Assembly: GCA_963674835.2 (NCBI GenBank) | Contig: CAXXKC010000001.1 | Span: forward strand, 124,001-188,000 | Length of the DNA stretch: 64,000 bases | DNA from: G963674835 sp963674835 | GTDB lineage: Bacteria > Planctomycetota > Planctomycetia > Pirellulales > Thermoguttaceae | Direction: 5' to 3' | Shown: positions 24,358 to 32,672 of the stretch, piece after piece | Position numbering within the stretch: the stretch's first letter is position 1 | Layout of the letters: every line of letters begins with the position of its first letter | Notes under the pieces: generated by a model | Databases searched by the model: none | Seen by the model: the letters and a program-made list of their open reading frames with translations, nothing else | What the model was told of the DNA's origin: nothing | Position numbers and translations under genes: made by a program

Positions 24358-26070
24358 TTACTTGGTGGACGGTTGCACCGCAGCAGGCGCCCCCTGCTTC
24401 TGAGTAGCCTCAGCCTGCTGGATTAGGCCTTCCAGATCTTTGACGGGCCAGGTTCCGGCGATTTGCACGAGCTTGTCATCCTGAGAGAACTTCAGCACGT
24501 GGAGCAGTTTGAGGGCTTCCTTCATGGCCTTCATCTGGGCCTGGGCGGCGGGAGGCATCTTTGCCATCTGGCTGTCCATGGCGCCGGCCTGGACGTCCAG
24601 CATTTGGAGCATCCCTTTGAAGCCATCGATGCTTGTCTTTGCATCGGCGTCTTTGGAGAAACCGATCGTTGACTGAAGGCCCAGGTTGGCGTCGGTGGTG
24701 ATGCCGATGCTGACCCAGTCGGGTTGCGAAGAAGGCGCGCCGGCGCCAGTTGGGCCGAAGCCGGGGATCGGCAGCGAGGACTGCATTTTGCTTTCGCCAC
24801 CTTTGAGCATCGCAACGCGTATGTCGCCTTTGGCCAGTTGCCAAGCGTGACTGAGCGGCTCGCCTACCGAAAAAACACCGCCTTGGGTCCAGCGCATGAT
24901 GGCCGCCCGAAGATCCTCCTTGTTCGCCGTCGCACAGAACGTGTTTGGGGCGAGTTTCGCGACAAGGACTTTGGAACCACTCATGGGGAGGCAGGGGACG
25001 CCATTGATGGTTTCACCTTGGCCGGAAGGTGGCTGCTCGGCCTGCGCTGTCGACCCGAAGCGAGTGGCGGCTGCGTCCTCAAGCGACATATCGGCCTTGG
25101 TTCTGAGAGCCAAGATCGCCTCATTGCCCTTGCTCAGCGCACAGTGACACTCTGCACCCGACTGGAGAAGCTGCACGAGCTCTGCCGGGGAAGGAGTACC
25201 GGCTTTGGGTGCGCCGCCGGGGTACGAGGCTGTCTTCGCGAATGTTTGGAGCAAGCGGCCGACATCGCTGCCGCCAACCTTCGCGAGATTGATGGAGACG
25301 AGGCCGTTAGCGTTAGGGGGAATACACCAGCTTGCCCAGCCCAGGGGACCATCGGCTTGCTTGGCAGGCGCAGGGGCAGGTTTTGTGTCGCCGCCGCCGG
25401 CGAGGGTCAGGCCGAGGACGACGATCAGGCCCAGGGCCAGCACGCTGCCGCCGGCGATGGCGCTGTAGAGGACGACGTTCTTGTTGCTCTGGGTCTTGCG
25501 GCGGGGAGCCACGGGCGCCGGGCCGAGTGGCGAGGCTTGGGGGGCGGCCGACATCGCGGGGCCGGCCAGGAGGTCGTCGAAAAGGGAATTGGATCCGGCC
25601 GACGGCATGGGATCGTCGAAGCCGGCAGCGGTCGGGGAGCCGAGATCGCCGAAGGGATCGGACTGGCTCGGCTTTGGTTTGGGGGCCTGGGCGGTCGGTT
25701 GCGGTTTGCGAGGGGCGGCCTCGGGTCGCCGCGCGGGAGCTTCGGGTTTGCGGGCTGGCGATTCGGGCTTGCGCGTGGGGGCTGGTGCGACGGGTCTGCG
25801 CTGCGGGGCGGGGGCCGAGGGCTCGGGGATCGAGAGCGTCTCGCCGCAGGAGCACATGGTGATGGTCCCGGCCATCGACGGCTTGGCGTTGTATTTGCGT
25901 CCGCAGGCGGAGCACTGGACAGAGATGGTCGCGGGCGGCGCGGGGGCAGGCTGAGCGGCAACGGGGATGGTTATGATTTGGCCGCACTTGCAGCGAGCTT
26001 TCTTGCCCGCCATCTCTTCGCCCACAACGTGGCTAGCTCGGCATTGGGGGCACGTAACGGTGATCTTCAT
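24358..26070 (-). CDS. Zinc-ribbon membrane protein with secreted domain, unknown function
   Basis: 570 residues from ATG 26070. Two zinc ribbons open the protein: Cys7, Cys10, Cys27, Cys29 and Cys53, Cys56, Cys73, Cys75 (CPQC..CKCG and CSAC..CSCGE), a planctomycete arrangement. A Pro/Ala/Lys-rich linker (80-195) leads to one membrane helix (199-225). The rest (about 345 residues) would be outside the cytoplasm, with no domain I can name; GLVSINLAKVGGSDVGRLLQ and a Gln/Met-rich helix near 490-530 are visible. Cytosolic ribbons joined to an exterior domain by one helix suggest a signalling or assembly role, but this is only an inference. Confidence 0.8.
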   Translation of the reverse strand: MKITVTCPQCRASHVVGEEMAGKKARCKCGQIITIPVAAQPAPAPPATISVQCSACGRKYNAKPSMAGTITMCSCGETLSIPEPSAPAPQRRPVAPAPTRKPESPARKPEAPARRPEAAPRKPQPTAQAPKPKPSQSDPFGDLGSPTAAGFDDPMPSAGSNSLFDDLLAGPAMSAAPQASPLGPAPVAPRRKTQSNKNVVLYSAIAGGSVLALGLIVVLGLTLAGGGDTKPAPAPAKQADGPLGWASWCIPPNANGLVSINLAKVGGSDVGRLLQTFAKTASYPGGAPKAGTPSPAELVQLLQSGAECHCALSKGNEAILALRTKADMSLEDAAATRFGSTAQAEQPPSGQGETINGVPCLPMSGSKVLVAKLAPNTFCATANKEDLRAAIMRWTQGGVFSVGEPLSHAWQLAKGDIRVAMLKGGESKMQSSLPIPGFGPTGAGAPSSQPDWVSIGITTDANLGLQSTIGFSKDADAKTSIDGFKGMLQMLDVQAGAMDSQMAKMPPAAQAQMKAMKEALKLLHVLKFSQDDKLVQIAGTWPVKDLEGLIQQAEATQKQGAPAAVQPSTK

Positions 26071-26413
26071 AGCGGCACACAGGCGAGTGGAGCGCGTCGA
26101 ACGGATGTTGGCCCCGCCACGCCGTTGGCGAGAGGACGGTTGGTGGATCGCCTCGTGAAGGCGGATGCGGTCCCCTGCCTCGGCATTCTTATCATATCGC
26201 CATCGGTGGGGCGTGCCAATCAATCCGGCGATTGTTTGCAGGCGACAGGGCGGCCGTTCCTGGATTGTACTACACGGAGGCGGGGTGTGTGACAGTCGGG
26301 CGGATTGGGGGAGTGTTTTTTGGGGCGGGGCCGGGTGATTGGGGTTGGGCACAGCCGGGGGCGACGGGGTTTGGCACAGCCGGGGGCGGCTGTGCTACAT
26401 GTGTGGGGTAGGT
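26071..26413. other. Intergenic region with repeat B
   Basis: 343 bases between the zinc-ribbon gene start and the end of the deoxyhypusine-synthase-like gene, both on the minus strand. Its left part should carry the zinc-ribbon gene promoter; no box is convincing. Its right end holds two repeat B units. Confidence 0.5.
26347..26400. repeat. Dispersed repeat B, double unit with perfect hairpin
   Basis: The second unit has CACAGCCG (26375-26382), GGGG loop and CGGCTGTG (26387-26394), a perfect 8-base-pair stem, then CTACAT. The first unit (26350-26370) is degenerate. It ends 13 bases after the stop of the minus-strand gene at 26414. Confidence 0.85.
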
Positions 26414-27517
26414 TTATTGTCGGAGTTCGGTGAGGAGGTTTGCGAAGAAGAGGCGGTTATCGCATTGGAGGTATTCCAGCGTTCCGCCCATGCGATAGAA
26501 GCTCTTGCAGTAACGCAAGTAATAGGCTGGGTTGTCTTTGGGGGGCTCGCCTTGGGACCAATCCCAGCCACCGCCGGACTGGATGTCGACGATGGCGATG
26601 TGGTGGTTGCGAAGGAAGGGACGGCCTGCCTGACGGCGGAGATTGTTGGCGGCGCTGAAGGCCTTCTCAAAGACCTGAGGGCTCATGATGGCGGAGCCGA
26701 CGGAGATGTAGAGGCCGCCATCGAGGCCGTCGACGCTCTGGGCGAAGACGCGGGTGTCGGTGTCGGCGGCCCGGCCGATCGCGCCGCCGTGGTAGAGCGG
26801 GTGGTTGACGATGATGTCGTAGCCGATGCCGGGATGGACGGTCATGGGGACGCGGTGGCGATAGGCGCAGGCGATGATGGAATACTGGCGATGGGGGTGC
26901 GGGACGGATTGGCGGCCGGCAGGAAGGTTGAACTGCTGGATGCTACGGAGCAGGTCGGCGCGGGCGCCGGCGAGTTCGTGGCCGGGATCGTCGATGATCT
27001 GTTGGCGGAGCTGGTCGGCGGAGGGCAGGTCGAGCGATTGTTCTTCGATGAGGCGGCCCATTGCCTCGCCAAAGCCGATGCCTTCGGCGGCCCCGGCGAT
27101 GACCGCGAGGTTGATCCAGTGGCCGGTCTCCTGCCAACTGCCGAAGCGGCCGACGGGGGCGTTTTCGCGCACGGACTCGCCGGACTCGCCGAGGAAGGAG
27201 AATTCCCAGTCGTGAATGACGCCTGCTCCTTGGGTGGCTACGTGGGTGATGTGTCCGTCGTCGATGAGCGCATTGACCAGCGGGCCGGCGCAGTTCTTCA
27301 CAAGGTGCGCACCGTAGGCGAGCATGACCGAAGCACCAGCGGCACGAGCGGCACGAATCCGGGCGGCAAGCTGGCGAATCTGGGCACCGAGGGCGGGGCC
27401 GGGATCGGGTGGAGGAGCGGATGGGGAAATGGCCTCGTCCTCGATCCGCGTGATATTGGGCCGCTCGGAGAGCGGGAAGACTTCGAGTTGTTTCGCGTTG
27501 ATTTTGGGATAGGACAC
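26414..27517 (-). CDS. Deoxyhypusine synthase-like protein of unknown function
   Basis: 367 residues. I choose the GTG at 27517 because AAGGGAGAT lies upstream; the frame is open to a TTG at 27547. The stretch VMLAYGAHLVKNCAGPLVNA, LIDDGHITHVATQGAGVIHD, then WEFSFLGESGES and GSWQETGHWIN resembles the NAD-binding core of deoxyhypusine-synthase-like proteins in the order Gly-rich strand, TxGAGxxHD, WxF. Other conserved-looking parts are PMTVHPGIGYDIIVNHPLYH, LYISVGSAIMSPQVFEKAFS and HIAIVDIQSGGGWDW. The true substrate is unknown. It lies third after two LmbE-type deacetylases on the same strand with a 99-base gap, which suggests a shared pathway, perhaps of a modified sugar or thiol. Confidence 0.6.
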   Translation of the reverse strand: MSYPKINAKQLEVFPLSERPNITRIEDEAISPSAPPPDPGPALGAQIRQLAARIRAARAAGASVMLAYGAHLVKNCAGPLVNALIDDGHITHVATQGAGVIHDWEFSFLGESGESVRENAPVGRFGSWQETGHWINLAVIAGAAEGIGFGEAMGRLIEEQSLDLPSADQLRQQIIDDPGHELAGARADLLRSIQQFNLPAGRQSVPHPHRQYSIIACAYRHRVPMTVHPGIGYDIIVNHPLYHGGAIGRAADTDTRVFAQSVDGLDGGLYISVGSAIMSPQVFEKAFSAANNLRRQAGRPFLRNHHIAIVDIQSGGGWDWSQGEPPKDNPAYYLRYCKSFYRMGGTLEYLQCDNRLFFANLLTELRQ

Positions 27518-27616
27518 GACAGGATCTCCCTTGAAACGGGCGCGCAAGAGCAGTGGATATGATAGCGGTGAGGAGTGTTTTGGGGAAGGAACGAGAAGCT
27601 GACGGGCGGCGAGGGG

Positions 27617-28342
27617 CTACGCGGAACTGAAGAGGAGGCCCATGAGGTCGCGAGTGCCGATGGCGGCGGGACTGGCGAGGACTTCGCCGGCCTGGAGTCC
27701 GGCCGCCATGCCCTGCTGCTGGTTGAAGACGCGAATTCGCTGGAGCACGTGATGGCGTTCGGGCGGGAATTGGCTGTGGTAGCAGGCGATGGCGGCGATC
27801 TTGGTTTCGAGCGTGGGGCCGATGTCGGCGACGATGCCGCCCGCCTGAGCCGGCCACAGGGATCGGAGCCCAAGAAAGTAGTGCATGTAGGCCGGAATGA
27901 TGTAGGGCGGCAGACCGGCGAACTGGTCGTCCCACTTGGTGAGCTTGGAGTAGAAGACGGCGGCCTCGGTGATGAGCATCGCCTGGTAGTGGTCGGGGGA
28001 GGCCATGGGCGTGCGGTCGCCAAGACCCAGGACCAGGCGCGGTCGATAGCGGCGGAGCTCGGTGGCCAGGGCCAGGCGCGCTTCGAAGGTGTCGAACAGG
28101 CGGCGGTTGGGGAGATCGAGGGTGACGCGCCGGTGGACGCCGAGCGTTTCGGCGGCTTGCTGCGCTTCGCGCAAGCGCGCTTCGGGGGACGGAGAACCGG
28201 GGGTCGGCTCGCCGTCGGTGAGATCGATGATGCCGACACGGTGGCCTTGTTGAACGAGACGGGCCAGGACGCCGCCGCAGCCGATTTCCACGTCGTCGGG
28301 GTGAGCGCCTACGGCGATGACATCGAGTTTGGGAGTATCCAC
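27617..28342 (-). CDS. LmbE/PIG-L family deacetylase, BshB1-like (second copy)
   Basis: 241 residues from a GTG start (AAGGA upstream). Zinc-binding motif GAHPDDVEIGCGG sits near the N-terminus, followed by VGIIDLTDGEPTPGSPSPEA and LDLPNRRLFDT, as in bacillithiol N-acetyl-glucosaminyl-malate deacetylases. Near the second metal motif the usual HPDH reads SPDH: the last His is kept, the first is Ser. This class removes acetyl from GlcNAc conjugates in the cytoplasm. It follows the first copy by 21 bases, so the two are co-transcribed. The two copies are clearly diverged from each other, arguing for distinct substrates rather than a recent duplication. Confidence 0.88.
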   Translation of the reverse strand: MDTPKLDVIAVGAHPDDVEIGCGGVLARLVQQGHRVGIIDLTDGEPTPGSPSPEARLREAQQAAETLGVHRRVTLDLPNRRLFDTFEARLALATELRRYRPRLVLGLGDRTPMASPDHYQAMLITEAAVFYSKLTKWDDQFAGLPPYIIPAYMHYFLGLRSLWPAQAGGIVADIGPTLETKIAAIACYHSQFPPERHHVLQRIRVFNQQQGMAAGLQAGEVLASPAAIGTRDLMGLLFSSA

Positions 28343-28363
28343 AAAGTGATCCTTGCCGTTTGT

Positions 28364-29053
28364 CTAGAGAAGCGTGCGCAAGCTGGACAATCCGACCGGT
28401 TCCCGGGCAGCGAAGGCTTCGCCGTAGCGAGTGCCGATCGCCCAACCCCAGGCTGAGGCCTGGTCGCGGAGGCGGTCCAGGAGCGTGGGCGGACCGGGAG
28501 GGCGCCCTTCGATGAGCTGGCTGTGGTAGCAGGCCAAAGCGGCCTGTTTGCGGTCCCAGTAGTCGGAGATGTCGAGGATGAAGGCGGGCTGAGGGATGAG
28601 CTTGAGGTGGACGCAGTAGTAATGATAGATGCGTTCGGGGTAGTGGGGCTCGCCGGGCATATCGGTCTTGGTGAGCTTGGACCAGAAGCGGGCGGCCTCG
28701 ATGAGTTCGGTGGCGGCAACGTGATCGGGATGGGCATCGATCCAGTAGGGAGCGAAGATCCATCTGGGACGCGTGGTGCGAAAGACGGCCGCCAGCTTCG
28801 CGCGGGCATCGATCGTGTTCTCCAGGCTGCGGTTGGGGAGGCCGAGGTTCTCGCGCCACGAGATGCCGAGCACTTGGGTTGCCGCGGCGGTCTCCTGGGC
28901 GCGGCGCTGGGGAGTGCCGAAGGGAGTGGGCTCGCCGTTGGTGAGATCGAGGACGCCGACGGCGAGACCTTCGTCGCGGAACTTCATGATGGCGCCGCCC
29001 ATACCGAGTTCTGCGTCGTCGGGATGGGGGGCAACGACAAGGACGTCCAGCAT
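28364..29053 (-). CDS. Bacillithiol-type deacetylase BshB1-like (first copy)
   Basis: 229 residues. Motif APHPDDAELGMGG at residues 8-20, LTNGEPTPFGTPQRRAQET and LGLPNRSLENTIDARA match BshB1 closely; IDAHPDHVAATEL carries the second zinc ligand (HPDH intact) and YYCVHLKLIPQPAFILDISD follows. BshB1 deacetylates GlcNAc-malate during bacillithiol synthesis. BshA and BshC partners are not in the window, so the pathway is not proven; related deacetylases act on other glycoconjugates. It leads a minus-strand set with a second LmbE gene and the deoxyhypusine-synthase-like gene. No ribosome site stands out before the ATG at 29053. Confidence 0.88.
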   Translation of the reverse strand: MLDVLVVAPHPDDAELGMGGAIMKFRDEGLAVGVLDLTNGEPTPFGTPQRRAQETAAATQVLGISWRENLGLPNRSLENTIDARAKLAAVFRTTRPRWIFAPYWIDAHPDHVAATELIEAARFWSKLTKTDMPGEPHYPERIYHYYCVHLKLIPQPAFILDISDYWDRKQAALACYHSQLIEGRPPGPPTLLDRLRDQASAWGWAIGTRYGEAFAAREPVGLSSLRTLL

Positions 29054-29250
29054 TGCAAGTGCTCGCGGATTAGTGCCTTAGGTGGACCGAAGGAGAGAAT
29101 GCGGGTGGCACGCCCTCTGGAGGAGGGATGCATTTCTGTAAGTCTAGCCGGACGAAGGCGGGAGACAAGCCGAATTGGGCTAGGCGCGTGGGAGGAAATC
29201 TGGGACACTCCCGCCCCAATTGTGGCCCCCAGTGTTGAGTGAGCACTATC

Positions 29251-29493
29251 ATGCTCGAATCCTATTCGACGCAGAAGAAGAAACGGCCATTGGGCCGGTG
29301 GTGTTGGGGCCTCGTGGCGTCGCTGTGTTTGGTTCTGCCGGGTTGCGCGTCGTACCATTTGCGTGGCCCGAATTTCAGCGAGAACGAACTCTCGGGAACG
29401 GCTAAACAACTGTACGCGGACCAGCGAAACGGTGCTGCGTTCGGGTTCAGTAACAAAGCCCGGCAGATTGAAGAGGACTTTGGCTACCGATAA
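29251..29493 (+). CDS. Small predicted lipoprotein
   Basis: 80 residues from ATG 29251 (a GTG at 29239 is possible). A positively charged start (TQKKKRPLGRWC) and hydrophobic stretch end in the lipobox LVLPGC, with the Cys as lipidation site. After it, SYHLRGPNFSENELSGTAKQ leads to NKARQIEEDFGYR. No known domain. Such small lipoproteins with an acidic helical tail are frequent in planctomycetes. It is divergent from the bshB-like gene set and lies 191 bases ahead of the M32 peptidase. Confidence 0.75.
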   Translation: MLESYSTQKKKRPLGRWCWGLVASLCLVLPGCASYHLRGPNFSENELSGTAKQLYADQRNGAAFGFSNKARQIEEDFGYR

Positions 29494-29684
29494 CAGCGCG
29501 TTGGCGTGGGTTCTGGCCGGCCCGGCGCGTACCAACGGCACCCGTCGCACGAGACCCACCATCTGATTCACTGCCCCGGAAACCGGTCCCGGATTGCTGG
29601 GAACCGGGCTTGGAGCATTTCTTGGGAGCGGAAAGTGGATAGCCAATAGCGGCGGGTTGCGAGAAAAGACCAGGGGTAATGGGA

Positions 29685-31205
29685 ATGGATAACGACGCGA
29701 ACGCGGTGTTTGAGCGGGTTTGTGAGCATGCGCGCGAGACGGCGCTTCTGGCGGCGGTGGAGTCGACGCTGGGATGGGATGAGCGGACGATGCTGCCGGA
29801 GGCGGCGGGGCCGTATCGTGCGGAGCAAGTGACGTTGCTGTCGGGGATGATTCACGATCGGCAAACTGATCCGCAGTTGGGGCAGTGGCTGGAGGAGTTG
29901 AGCGAGGGGCCGTTGGTCGCCGATCCTTCGAGCGATGCAGGGACCACGATTCGGCGATTGAAGCGGCGATACGACAAGCGGGTGAAGCTTCCGAAGCGGC
30001 TGGTCGAGGAACTGACACGGACGGCGGCGCTGTCGGAACATGCGTGGCAGAAGGCGCGGAAGAGAGGCGATTTTCCGACGATGCAGCCGTGGTTGGAGAA
30101 GATCTTCCAACTGAAACGGGAGGAAGCCGACGCGCTGGGATACGAGCAACGGCGTTACGACGCCCTGCTGGATGATTATGAGCCGGAGGCACGGACGAGC
30201 CACGTTGCGGAAACGCTCTCGGGGTTGCGCGAGCAGTTGGTGCCGTTGGTGGAAGCGATTCAGAAGTGTGGGCGCAAGCCGGACACGAGCATTCTGACCC
30301 GCAAGTATCCGGTGGCCCTTCAGGAACAACTGGGACGGATGGCCGCCCGGCAGATCGGGTTCGACTTTGAACGCGGGCGTCTGGACGTGACGGCGCATCC
30401 GTTCTGCACGGAGTTGGGGCCGGATGACTGCCGCATCGCAACGCGCTATAGCGAGTCGTTCTTCAACGAGGCGTTGTTCGGCATTCTGCACGAAGCGGGG
30501 CACGGGATCTACGACCAGGGGCTGCGGACAGACCAGTATGGGCTGCCGCCGGGCGACTCGGTTTCGCTGGGGATTCATGAGTCGCAGTCGCGGCTGTGGG
30601 AGAACCTTGTGGGACGGAGCCGGGCCTTCTGGGAATGGCTCTATCCGGAGGCGCAGCGGTGTTTTCCGGAGGCTCTGGGCGACGTGGGATTGGACGCTTT
30701 CTACTATGCGATCAATGCGGTCGAGCCGTCGCTGATCCGAGTGGAAGCCGACGAGGCGACGTACAATCTGCACATTCTTATACGATTCGAGTTGGAGCAG
30801 GCGGTCCTGGACGAAGAGCTGGCGGTGGGCGATCTGCCAGGGGCGTGGAAGGAGAAGTATCGGAAGTACCTGGGCGTCGAGCCGCGTGATGACGGCGAGG
30901 GAGTGCTGCAGGACATTCACTGGAGCGCCGGCTTGATCGGGTATTTTCCGACGTATGCGCTGGGGAATTTGTGTGCGGCGCAGTTCTTCGCGGCCGCCGA
31001 TCGGGCGTTGGGCGGGTTGAGCGAGTCGTTTGCGCGGGGTGATTTTGGGCCGCTGCGCGAGTGGCTTCGCGAGAACATCCACCGACAGGGACAACGGTAC
31101 AACGCGGAGGAGCTCGTCGAGCGCGTTACGGGAGAGCCGCTGTCGCACGGGCCGCTGATGAGCCATCTGCGCGGAAAGCTCGAGCCGCTGTACGGGCTGG
31201 CGTGA
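29685..31205 (+). CDS. M32 family carboxypeptidase (Taq type)
   Basis: 506 residues. The zinc motif HEAGH is at residues 269-273 and the family-specific HESQSR at 298-303; ESTLGWDERTMLPEAAG near the N-terminus and RYSESFFNEALFGI before the zinc site are characteristic. M32 enzymes are cytoplasmic metallo-carboxypeptidases removing C-terminal residues from peptides. ATG 29685 has AGGGG nine bases upstream; the ATG at 29679 is too close to it. Length is usual. No operon partner is evident; KAS III follows after 278 bases. Confidence 0.95.
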   Translation: MDNDANAVFERVCEHARETALLAAVESTLGWDERTMLPEAAGPYRAEQVTLLSGMIHDRQTDPQLGQWLEELSEGPLVADPSSDAGTTIRRLKRRYDKRVKLPKRLVEELTRTAALSEHAWQKARKRGDFPTMQPWLEKIFQLKREEADALGYEQRRYDALLDDYEPEARTSHVAETLSGLREQLVPLVEAIQKCGRKPDTSILTRKYPVALQEQLGRMAARQIGFDFERGRLDVTAHPFCTELGPDDCRIATRYSESFFNEALFGILHEAGHGIYDQGLRTDQYGLPPGDSVSLGIHESQSRLWENLVGRSRAFWEWLYPEAQRCFPEALGDVGLDAFYYAINAVEPSLIRVEADEATYNLHILIRFELEQAVLDEELAVGDLPGAWKEKYRKYLGVEPRDDGEGVLQDIHWSAGLIGYFPTYALGNLCAAQFFAAADRALGGLSESFARGDFGPLREWLRENIHRQGQRYNAEELVERVTGEPLSHGPLMSHLRGKLEPLYGLA

Positions 31206-31483
31206 GCGGCGGGGCTGGGGCTGTTGGTGGTTTGTGGCCCAGAGGAAGGGGAGGGAAAGAAAGCGGAGAGCGGAAGACGGGAAGCGGGAGTTGATTGGGG
31301 GCGGTGGTTGTGGGGTTCTTTTGAGGGCGACAGGGACTGCTTGCTACGACCCCTGCGGGGGTTGTTCTTTACCGGGCCTCGACGGGCGGCTATGTTGAGG
31401 GTTCGTGAGGGTCCGCCATCCAGTTCGTATTGCGGCGGCGGACCGCATTTGTTGACGACAAGCCAACCGCGTTCGGACCGGAT

Positions 31484-32620
31484 ATGCATTACGAGAACGT
31501 CTGCCTGGAGGCTCTTGCCTATACGCTGCCCGAGGAAGTGGTGACCTCGGAAGAGATCGAGGCCCGCCTCGAACCGCTGTATCGGCGATTGCGATTGCCG
31601 GAGGGGCGGCTGGAAGCGATGAGCGGCATTCGCGAGCGGCGGTTCTGGCCGCGCGGTACGATGCCGGGGGAGAAGAGCATCGAGACGGGCGAAAAAGCGT
31701 TGCGGCTGGCGGGCGTGGATCGCGGCCGCATCGGGGCGCTGGTGCACGGTTCGGTGTGCCGGGACTACCTCGAGCCGGCGACGGCGTGCGGCGTGCACCG
31801 CGGCCTGGGGCTGCCGGCAGAGTGCATGATCTACGACGTTTCGAACGCTTGCCTGGGCCTTCTGAACGGCATGGTCCAGGTGGCCAACATGATCGAGCTG
31901 GGCCAGATCGAAGCGGGCATCGTTGTGGGGACGGAGAGCAGCCGGTCGTTGGTGGAGACGACGATCGACGCGCTGAACGGCAACACGTCGCTGTCGCGGC
32001 GGGACGTAAAGACGGCCGTGGCATCGCTGACGATAGGATCGGGCAGCGCCGCGGCCGTGCTGGTCGATCGGCGGCTGAGCCGGACGGGCAATCGCGTGAT
32101 GGGCGGCTTGGTGCGCACGAATACCGAGTTCTGCCATCTCTGCCGCGGCAATGGAGGCGAAAACGCCGGTGAGGGCTCGGGGCAGGCGATGGAAACCGAC
32201 TCGGAAACGCTGATGCACGAAGGGGTGCAAACGGCGACGGTGGCGTTTGGCGATTTCTTGGACGGCCTCGGCTGGAACGTGGACCGGCTGGACAAGGTGT
32301 TTTGCCACCAAGTGGGGCGAGCTCATCGGAAGCTTTTGCTCCAGCGGCTGGCGATCGACCCGGGGAGGGACTATACGACGTTCGAATACCTGGGCAATAC
32401 GGGTTCGGTGGCTTTGCCCTTGACGGCGGCGATCGGCATCGAGCGCGGGCATCTTCGCCAAGGAGACCACGTGGGACTGCTGGGAATCGGCTCGGGCATC
32501 AATGTGCTGATGCTGGGTGTGCAGTGGCAGCACAGCCTGGTGGAGGCCAACACGCCGGCGGCTCGCATGGCGTCGCCGCATCGGGCGATTGGTGATGCCG
32601 TGGCGGGGACGACGTGTTGA
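31484..32620 (+). CDS. 3-oxoacyl-ACP synthase III family protein
   Basis: 378 residues from ATG 31484. The condensing-enzyme fold is shown by the active-site Cys123 in YDVSNACLGLLNGMVQ, the later VFCHQVGRAH region with the catalytic-type His, and LGNTGSVALPL supplying the Asn. These residues fit the Cys-His-Asn triad of KAS III/FabH-like enzymes. It is longer than typical FabH (about 320) and the N-terminus (LEALAYTLPEEVVTSEEIEA) resembles the OleA-like or HMG-CoA-synthase-like subgroup seen in planctomycetes. It could start fatty-acid chains or join acyl chains head-to-head. Repeat B lies right after its stop, and aroA converges on it. Confidence 0.9.
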   Translation: MHYENVCLEALAYTLPEEVVTSEEIEARLEPLYRRLRLPEGRLEAMSGIRERRFWPRGTMPGEKSIETGEKALRLAGVDRGRIGALVHGSVCRDYLEPATACGVHRGLGLPAECMIYDVSNACLGLLNGMVQVANMIELGQIEAGIVVGTESSRSLVETTIDALNGNTSLSRRDVKTAVASLTIGSGSAAAVLVDRRLSRTGNRVMGGLVRTNTEFCHLCRGNGGENAGEGSGQAMETDSETLMHEGVQTATVAFGDFLDGLGWNVDRLDKVFCHQVGRAHRKLLLQRLAIDPGRDYTTFEYLGNTGSVALPLTAAIGIERGHLRQGDHVGLLGIGSGINVLMLGVQWQHSLVEANTPAARMASPHRAIGDAVAGTTC

Positions 32621-32644
32621 GTGGGAACGTGGGCCGGGGTTCTT

Positions 32645-32672
32645 CACAGCCGGGGGCGGCTGTGCTACGTGG
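32645..32672. repeat. Dispersed repeat B, perfect hairpin, carrying the aroA stop
   Basis: CACAGCCG (32645-32652), GGGG, CGGCTGTG (32657-32664), then CTACGTGGG. It lies between convergent genes; its CTA at 32665-32667 is the TAG stop of aroA on the minus strand. Confidence 0.85.

Noticed and set aside
26943..28859. 638-residue open frame on the minus strand across the deacetylase genes
   Set aside because: Same strand but different frame from the two LmbE genes; composition is Arg/Pro/His-rich and both LmbE genes are certain.
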